Below are positions 7,586 to 11,359 of a DNA stretch of 11,359 nucleotides, one piece after another (the first letter of the stretch is position 1; every line of letters starts with the position of its first letter). The position numbers were made by a program, and so were the translations under genes. Source of the stretch: an uncultured Ruminococcus sp. (GTDB lineage Bacteria; Bacillota; Clostridia; Oscillospirales; Ruminococcaceae); the NCBI GenBank assembly GCA_910577575.1, contig CAJTOG010000062.1:1-11359 (forward strand), given 5' to 3'. A model generated the notes under the pieces. The model saw nothing but the letters and a program-made list of their open reading frames with translations, had not been told where the DNA came from and ran no database searches.

Positions 7586-9321
7586 CTAAAACACTAATAC
7601 GGATTTTTTCTTATGCAAAGCCATATATAATTTTTTTCATCCTTACACTTGTATTTTCTGCTGCCGGAGTTTCTCTGTCCCTTACAGTTCCGGTATTTAT
7701 CGGCAAAGCCGTTGACTGCTGTATAAGTGTGGGAAAAGTCAATTTCAGCAGACTTGCCGAAATTGCATCTCTGCTTGCTGTTATGGTAATTGCAAGCTCA
7801 CTTTTTCAATGGCTGATGAGCTTATGTACCAATAAACTTGCATTTTTAACAGTCCGTGATTTACGTGCAGATGCATTTGCAAAACTTGAACGTGTACCTC
7901 TTAAATATATTGACAAATCCACCAAAGGCGAACTTACAAGCCGCGTGATAAATGATATAGAAATTATATCTGACGGTCTGCTTCAGGGATTTACTCAATT
8001 TTTCAGCGGTATAATTACTATAATCGGCACACTTATTTTCATGATGTTCATAAACTTCAAGATAGCTGTAGTAGTTGTCCTTCTTACTCCGTTATCATTC
8101 TTGGCGGCTTCAAAAATAACTAAAGCTACCCATAATTCTTATATGAAACAGTCGAAAATGCGTGGAGATATGGTGAGTTTTGCGGAAGAAATGGCAGGAA
8201 ATCAGAAAATAGTCAAGGCATTCGTTTATGATAAACGTGCAGAAGAAAGATTCAATAAGATAAACAGTCAATACGGAGAAATAGGTGCAAAGGCTACATT
8301 TTTCAGCTCTATGACCAATCCGACTACAAGATTTGTAAATGGTCTTATTTATGCTGCTGTAGGACTTATGGGTTCGCTTGGTGCAATTGGTTCTGCATCA
8401 TTTATCGGAAAAATGACTGTCGGAAACCTTTCAAGTTTTCTTGCATATTCAAATCAGTATACCAAGCCTTTCAATGAAATTTCAGGAGTTTTTGCAGAAT
8501 TACAAAATGCCGTTGCTTCTGCTCAGAGAGTATTTGATGTTCTTGATGAAGATGAAGTTTCTGATGATTCCGACAAAAAAATATTAAAAAACTGTAACGG
8601 AAATCTCAGTTTTAAAAATGTTTGTTTTTCTTACAATCCTGAAACAAAGCTTATAAAGAATTTCAGCCTTGATGTCAAATCAGGACAGCGTATTGCAATA
8701 GTAGGCCCTACAGGATGCGGAAAATCAACTATAATCAATTTACTTTTGAGATTTTACGATATTGACAGCGGTAATATTATAATATCAGAAAATAATATAA
8801 ATGATATAACACGTGACAGTTTGAGAAGCAGTTTCGGAATGGTATTGCAGGAAACATGGATTTTTACCGGTACAGTAGCTGAAAATATAAGCTATGGTAA
8901 ACCTAATGCAACTCATGACGAAATAATTTCGGCTGCAAAGGCAGTCCACGCACACGGATTCATAAAGCGTCTGCCCAACGGATATGATACAATAATTTCA
9001 GACGACAGCGGTCTTTCTCAGGGTCAGAAACAGCTTATATGTATTGCAAGAATAATGCTGATGAATCCGCCTATGCTGATTTTGGACGAGGCTACCAGCT
9101 CTATTGACCTGCGTACGGAACACCGCATACAGCGTGCATTTACAAAACTAATGCAGGGTAAAACAAGCTTTATTATCGCTCACCGATTGTCTACTATAAA
9201 AAATTCCGATATGATTCTTGTAATGAAAAGCGGAAATATTATTGAACAGGGAAACCACAGTGAACTTATGGAAAAGAATGGTTTCTACGCCAAACTATAT
9301 AACAGCCAATTTGCATCATAA
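7582..9321 (+). CDS. ABC exporter half-transporter, catalytic-site subunit (LmrD/BmrD/TM288-like)
   Basis: Second subunit of the heterodimeric exporter, 579 residues with six predicted membrane segments in about 1-320 followed by an ATPase domain. Walker A is GPTGCGKST (375-383), Walker B has the catalytic Glu (LILDEATS, Glu503), and the switch His is present (AHRLST, His534). Its own signature is altered to LSQGQ (478-482). In the dimer, its Walker motifs face the canonical LSGGQ of the first subunit, forming the hydrolysing site, while its LSQGQ faces the partner's Asp493/Gln524, forming the degenerate site. The start overlaps the preceding stop by 4 bases and is served by GGAGGG inside the upstream gene. 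A strong terminator follows 5 bases after the stop, ending the operon. Assignment to a heterodimer is firm; assignment to drug export is by family resemblance. Confidence 0.93.
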   Translation: MTKTLIRIFSYAKPYIIFFILTLVFSAAGVSLSLTVPVFIGKAVDCCISVGKVNFSRLAEIASLLAVMVIASSLFQWLMSLCTNKLAFLTVRDLRADAFAKLERVPLKYIDKSTKGELTSRVINDIEIISDGLLQGFTQFFSGIITIIGTLIFMMFINFKIAVVVVLLTPLSFLAASKITKATHNSYMKQSKMRGDMVSFAEEMAGNQKIVKAFVYDKRAEERFNKINSQYGEIGAKATFFSSMTNPTTRFVNGLIYAAVGLMGSLGAIGSASFIGKMTVGNLSSFLAYSNQYTKPFNEISGVFAELQNAVASAQRVFDVLDEDEVSDDSDKKILKNCNGNLSFKNVCFSYNPETKLIKNFSLDVKSGQRIAIVGPTGCGKSTIINLLLRFYDIDSGNIIISENNINDITRDSLRSSFGMVLQETWIFTGTVAENISYGKPNATHDEIISAAKAVHAHGFIKRLPNGYDTIISDDSGLSQGQKQLICIARIMLMNPPMLILDEATSSIDLRTEHRIQRAFTKLMQGKTSFIIAHRLSTIKNSDMILVMKSGNIIEQGNHSELMEKNGFYAKLYNSQFAS

Positions 9322-9326
9322 AAATC

Positions 9327-9354
9327 AAAACTCCCCTGTTCTTGGGGAGTTTTT
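9327..9354 (+). terminator. Intrinsic terminator of the ABC exporter operon
   Basis: AAAACTCCCC (9327-9336) pairs perfectly with GGGGAGTTTT (9344-9353) around a 7-base loop, and the G-C-rich core is followed by five T residues (9350-9354). It begins 5 bases after the ABC stop. It makes the downstream HxlR gene a separate transcript unless readthrough occurs. Confidence 0.92.
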
Positions 9355-9408
9355 AGATTTATTCAAAAAAGAAACCTGTTGTTATGTTAAGATAATTTTC
9401 ACCGCTAT

Positions 9409-9414
9409 AAGGAG
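9409..9414 (+). promoter_or_regulatory. Ribosome binding site that fixes the HxlR start
   Basis: AAGGAG lies 7 bases before the ATG at 9422. The same frame is open back to 9242 inside the ABC gene, but that longer version would run through the terminator and has no such site. The Shine-Dalgarno sequence and the fit of the resulting protein to HxlR family length both favour 9422. Confidence 0.85.
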
Positions 9415-9421
9415 TAAAATA

Positions 9422-9763
9422 ATGATAAACAAAAGTGAACTTCCGGCTTATCCTGTTGAAACAACACTGACACTGATTGGAGATAAATGGAAAGTAATGA
9501 TTCTCCGTGACCTGAGAAGCGGTACAAAGCGTTTCGGGGAACTGAAAAAATCCGTAATGGGAATTTCACAGAAAGTACTTACTTCCAATCTGCGTGACAT
9601 GGAAGAAAGCGGTCTGCTGATACGTGAAGTTTTTCCGGAAGTTACACCAAGAACAGAATATACACTGACTCCCTTGGGAGAAAGTATGAATCCTATTCTT
9701 GACGCAATGGCACAATGGGGAATAAATTATAAAAATAACATTAAATACAAAAACAGCCAATGA
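9422..9763 (+). CDS. HxlR-family winged helix-turn-helix transcriptional regulator, cysteine-free
   Basis: A 113-residue DNA-binding protein, expected to act as a dimer at a palindromic operator. The family pattern is complete: PVETTLTLIGDKWKVMILRDL (11-31), GTKRFGEL (34-41), the recognition helix region GISQKVLTSNLRDMEESGL (47-65), the wing REVFPEVTPRTEYTLTPLG (68-86) and a C-terminal dimerisation helix. The position usually held by Cys in the family's N-terminal CPVE motif is Tyr10, and the whole protein has no Cys, so it cannot sense thiol stress as YodB or HypR do; a small-ligand or non-redox signal is more likely. It lies 100 bases after the ABC exporter on the same strand but behind a strong terminator. 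Its own promoter must lie in 9355-9408, where no clear -35/-10 pair is visible. Regulation of the exporter is inferred from adjacency only. Confidence 0.92.
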   Translation: MINKSELPAYPVETTLTLIGDKWKVMILRDLRSGTKRFGELKKSVMGISQKVLTSNLRDMEESGLLIREVFPEVTPRTEYTLTPLGESMNPILDAMAQWGINYKNNIKYKNSQ

Positions 9764-9786
9764 ATTTATAATCATTGACTGTTTTT
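9749..9786. terminator. Bidirectional terminator between the HxlR gene and aspS
   Basis: The arms AAAAACAGCCAATGA (9749-9763) and TCATTGACTGTTTTT (9772-9786) pair over 15 positions with one imperfect position (a C-A mismatch in + strand RNA, a G-U wobble in - strand RNA) and an 8-base loop. Each arm ends in a run of five A or T, giving a U-tract in both directions. The left arm contains the last codons and TGA stop of the HxlR gene; the right arm lies 12 bases beyond the aspS stop. Confidence 0.88.
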
Positions 9787-9798
9787 CATATCATTCAA

Positions 9799-11112
9799 CT
9801 ATTCAGATTCTTTTTTAATAACACTTATTCCCAGCACATCAAGATTTGTCTTATCCACCTCTGACGGACATTCAGACATAAGTTCACTCGCATTCTGTAC
9901 TTTCGGAAACGCTGTAACATCACGCAGACTGTCTGACTTACACATAATCATTGCGAGACGGTCAAGACCTATTCCCATACCTCCATGCGGCGGGGCTGCA
10001 TAACGGTATGCATCAACAAGAAATCCGAATTTTGCCTCTATTTCCTCATCAGTCATGCCTAAAGCCTCAAACATTCTCTGCTGTAACTCAAAGTCAGTTA
10101 TACGCATTGAACCGCTTGAAAGTTCAGTACCGTTAAGTACCAAATCCCATGCCTTTGCACGCACATTTGCAGGATTGCTGTCAAGATATTCGATACATTC
10201 TTCCATAGGCATAGTAAATGGATGATGGGCTGCAACCCAAGTATTGTTGTCTTCATCATATTCAAAGAACGGCATTTCAGTAATCCAGAGGAAATTATAT
10301 TTATTCTCATCAATTACATCAAGTCTCTTACCGCATATAAGACGGATTGCACCCAAAGTTGAAAGAACTGTTTTGGTCTTGTCTGCACATATAAGTATCA
10401 AATCCCCGTCTTTAGCATTCATGGCAGAACATATTTTCTCAAGTTCACCGTCTTTCAGGAATTTTTTAAAACTGCAATTCGGTTCACCTGCCCAGCGTAT
10501 ATATGCAAGGCCTTTCGCACCGATTCCTTTGGCGTGGTCAACAAGCTTGTCAATTTCTTTACGGGTATAAACACTTGCTCCGTTCTTTACGTTTATTGCA
10601 CGTACAGAACCACCGTCTTCGATTGCATTTTTAAACACAACAAAGTCAATATCCTTAACATTATCAGTAATATCCTGAATTTCAAAGCCGAAACGCGTAT
10701 CGGGCTTATCAGTGCCAAAACGATTCACAGCATCGGCAAAAGTGATTCTCGGAAGAGGAAGCGGTATATCAACTCCCATAACTTCATGGAAAACACGCTT
10801 TATAAAACCTTCTACACATTCCTGAATATCTTCAGCATCCACAAATGACATTTCAAGGTCAATCTGAGTAAATTCTGGCTGACGGTCTGCACGCAAATCC
10901 TCATCACGAAAACAGCGTGCAAGCTGAATATATCTGTCATATCCGGCAATCATGAGAAGCTGTTTATAAATCTGCGGTGACTGCGGAAGTGCATAAAATT
11001 TTCCCTGATGCACTCTTGACGGAATGAGATAATCCCTTGCACCCTCCGGAGTTGATTTCATCATCATCGGAGTTTCAATTTCAAGAAATCCGTTTTCATA
11101 AAAATATTCACG
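9799..11112 (-). CDS. aspS: Aspartyl-tRNA synthetase, N-terminal part missing
   Basis: Class II aminoacyl-tRNA synthetase that charges tRNA-Asp. The frame enters at about 11112 with REYFYENGFLEIETPM, just ahead of the catalytic domain. It continues through STPEGARDYLIPSR, motif 2 (CFRDEDLRADRQPEFTQIDLE), a bacterial GAD insertion domain (about the middle third, VVFKNAIEDGGSVRAINVK), HHPFTMP, and motif 3 (GGMGIGLDRLAM), ending normally with FPKVQNASELMSECPSEVD and a short tail. Compared with bacterial AspRS (about 590 residues), the anticodon-binding OB-fold domain and linker, roughly 140-150 residues, are absent. Upstream of 11112 the same frame gives unrelated residues and a stop at 11128-11130, so this is not merely a late start: the ATG at 11065-11067 lies inside the catalytic domain. 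Discriminating and non-discriminating AspRS cannot be separated here. The truncation coincides with a composition change. Confidence 0.93.
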   Translation of the reverse strand, partial: REYFYENGFLEIETPMMMKSTPEGARDYLIPSRVHQGKFYALPQSPQIYKQLLMIAGYDRYIQLARCFRDEDLRADRQPEFTQIDLEMSFVDAEDIQECVEGFIKRVFHEVMGVDIPLPLPRITFADAVNRFGTDKPDTRFGFEIQDITDNVKDIDFVVFKNAIEDGGSVRAINVKNGASVYTRKEIDKLVDHAKGIGAKGLAYIRWAGEPNCSFKKFLKDGELEKICSAMNAKDGDLILICADKTKTVLSTLGAIRLICGKRLDVIDENKYNFLWITEMPFFEYDEDNNTWVAAHHPFTMPMEECIEYLDSNPANVRAKAWDLVLNGTELSSGSMRITDFELQQRMFEALGMTDEEIEAKFGFLVDAYRYAAPPHGGMGIGLDRLAMIMCKSDSLRDVTAFPKVQNASELMSECPSEVDKTNLDVLGISVIKKESE

Positions 11113-11118
11113 GTTCCT
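11104..11118. other. Abrupt junction between aspS and foreign phage-like sequence
   Basis: Left of about 11108 the - strand reads as normal AspRS in AT-rich sequence. Right of it the AspRS frame loses family resemblance within one or two codons and the DNA becomes clearly richer in G and C, with GCG, GCC, GAC, AAG and GTG codons unlike the rest of the window. The stop codon of the phage-like frame (TGA, complement of 11108-11110) is formed at the join. No terminal inverted repeat, target duplication or integrase is visible. An assembly chimera or rearrangement breakpoint is the simplest reading. Confidence 0.75.
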
Positions 11119-11359
11119 CTGCCTTTTTCAATTCTTCGCCAGAAAGGGCGGATGACTTCCCTAATTCTTCCACGGCTTCATCCGCCTGGTCTGCCGCTTC
11201 CTCCAAATCTTCCACGGCCTTGTCCGCTTGTGCTGCCGCTTCCTCCAAATCCTCCACGGCCTTGTCCGCTTGTGCTGCCGCTTCCTCCAAATCCTCCAAT
11301 TCCAGGCTCGTTCTTTCAATCTCCCTTTTTAAGGCCCGGTATTGTTCCCCGGAAACCTC
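11108..11359 (-). CDS. Fragment of a coiled-coil protein, probably phage tail tape measure protein
   Basis: An open frame of 83 codons enters from the right edge without a start and stops at the junction. It begins EVSGEQYRALKREIERTSLELEDLEE, which resembles the N-terminal coiled-coil of tail tape measure proteins of clostridial siphophages, where similar EQYRALQREI-type text is common. Three 14-residue repeats follow, of the form EDLEEAAAQADKAV with small changes, each equal to two heptads, then EELGKSSALSGEELKKAEEP. The product would be a long acidic, Ala-rich coiled coil. Tape measure proteins set tail length and help DNA passage. Codon choice is much more G+C-rich than in the rest of the window, indicating a different source genome. 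No other phage gene is present, so the family call rests on this one short segment; another coiled-coil protein cannot be excluded. Confidence 0.55.
   Translation of the reverse strand, partial: EVSGEQYRALKREIERTSLELEDLEEAAAQADKAVEDLEEAAAQADKAVEDLEEAADQADEAVEELGKSSALSGEELKKAEEP
11167..11292. repeat. Three tandem 42-bp repeats in the phage-like fragment
   Basis: The units are 11167-11208, 11209-11250 and 11251-11292, with the start of a fourth just after. Units two and three differ at only one base; the first has several differences. Each unit codes for 14 residues in frame (two coiled-coil heptads), so gain or loss of a unit lengthens or shortens the coil without a frameshift. Confidence 0.92.

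Noticed and set aside
9355..9408. Palindromic operator or promoter upstream of the HxlR gene
   Set aside because: GATAAT at 9391-9396 has no suitable -35, and no convincing inverted repeat or sequence shared with the exporter leader was found.
9242..9421. A longer N-terminus for the HxlR protein starting inside the ABC gene
   Set aside because: It would cross the strong terminator at 9327-9354, lacks a ribosome binding site, and the added residues are out-of-frame ABC sequence; ATG 9422 with AAGGAG fits the family.
11065..11067. ATG as the true start of aspS
   Set aside because: It lies inside the conserved ETPMMMKSTPEGARDY region of the catalytic domain, and family-like sequence continues upstream to about 11112.
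11167..11292. A CRISPR-like array
   Set aside because: The units are contiguous without spacers and are in frame with a coiled-coil protein; they are coding tandem repeats.
11297..11299. TTG as the start of the repeat-containing protein
   Set aside because: The frame is open to the window edge at 11359 and the upstream residues match tape-measure-like coiled coil, so the gene simply enters from outside.

Overview
The window reads as a chromosomal segment of a low-G+C Gram-positive bacterium of the class Clostridia, most likely a Ruminococcus-like gut or rumen species. That placement is inferred from AT-rich coding sequence, strong AGGAG-type ribosome binding sites, hairpin/T-tract terminators, a soluble LacI-type sensor fused to GGDEF, and a eukaryotic-type UDPGP uridylyltransferase. 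No rRNA, tRNA, CRISPR array, insertion sequence or integrase was seen.

Layout from left to right. (1) An OGG1-type 8-oxoguanine DNA glycosylase (29-841) and a small tail-anchored membrane protein (893-1147), both on the + strand. (2) About 800 bases with no intact gene, holding a decayed coding sequence (about 1172-1905) and ending in a hairpin terminator shared with the next gene. (3) On the - strand, a 633-residue soluble protein (1954-3855) joining a LacI/periplasmic-binding-protein-like sensor, a GAF-like middle region and an intact GGDEF diguanylate cyclase domain. (4) A second gene-free gap with another decayed fragment (4276-4458), then a textbook sigma-A promoter (TTGACA, 17 bp, TATAAT) driving a UDP-sugar pyrophosphorylase (4544-5776). 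(5) A two-gene ABC exporter operon (5861-9321) with a 4-bp ATGA overlap, a strong terminator, and a cysteine-free HxlR-family regulator (9422-9763). (6) Converging on it, the C-terminal three quarters of aspartyl-tRNA synthetase on the - strand (9799 to about 11112). (7) At about 11108-11115 aspS stops matching its family and the sequence becomes visibly richer in G+C. This end piece (11108-11359, - strand) codes for a coiled-coil protein with three 42-bp repeats and resembles part of a phage tail tape measure protein.

How the genes work together. The two ABC half-transporters complement each other: the first has degenerate Walker B and switch-histidine positions, the second a degenerate signature (LSQGQ). 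The pair is therefore a heterodimeric, asymmetric multidrug-type exporter of the LmrCD/BmrCD/TM287-288 kind, and the adjacent HxlR protein is its likeliest local regulator. The other genes look like independent housekeeping or signalling units.

The points most worth a second look are the aspS/phage junction, which most likely reflects a chimeric assembly; the sugar-sensor/c-di-GMP fusion; and the two decayed coding regions. No convincing new multi-gene system was found.
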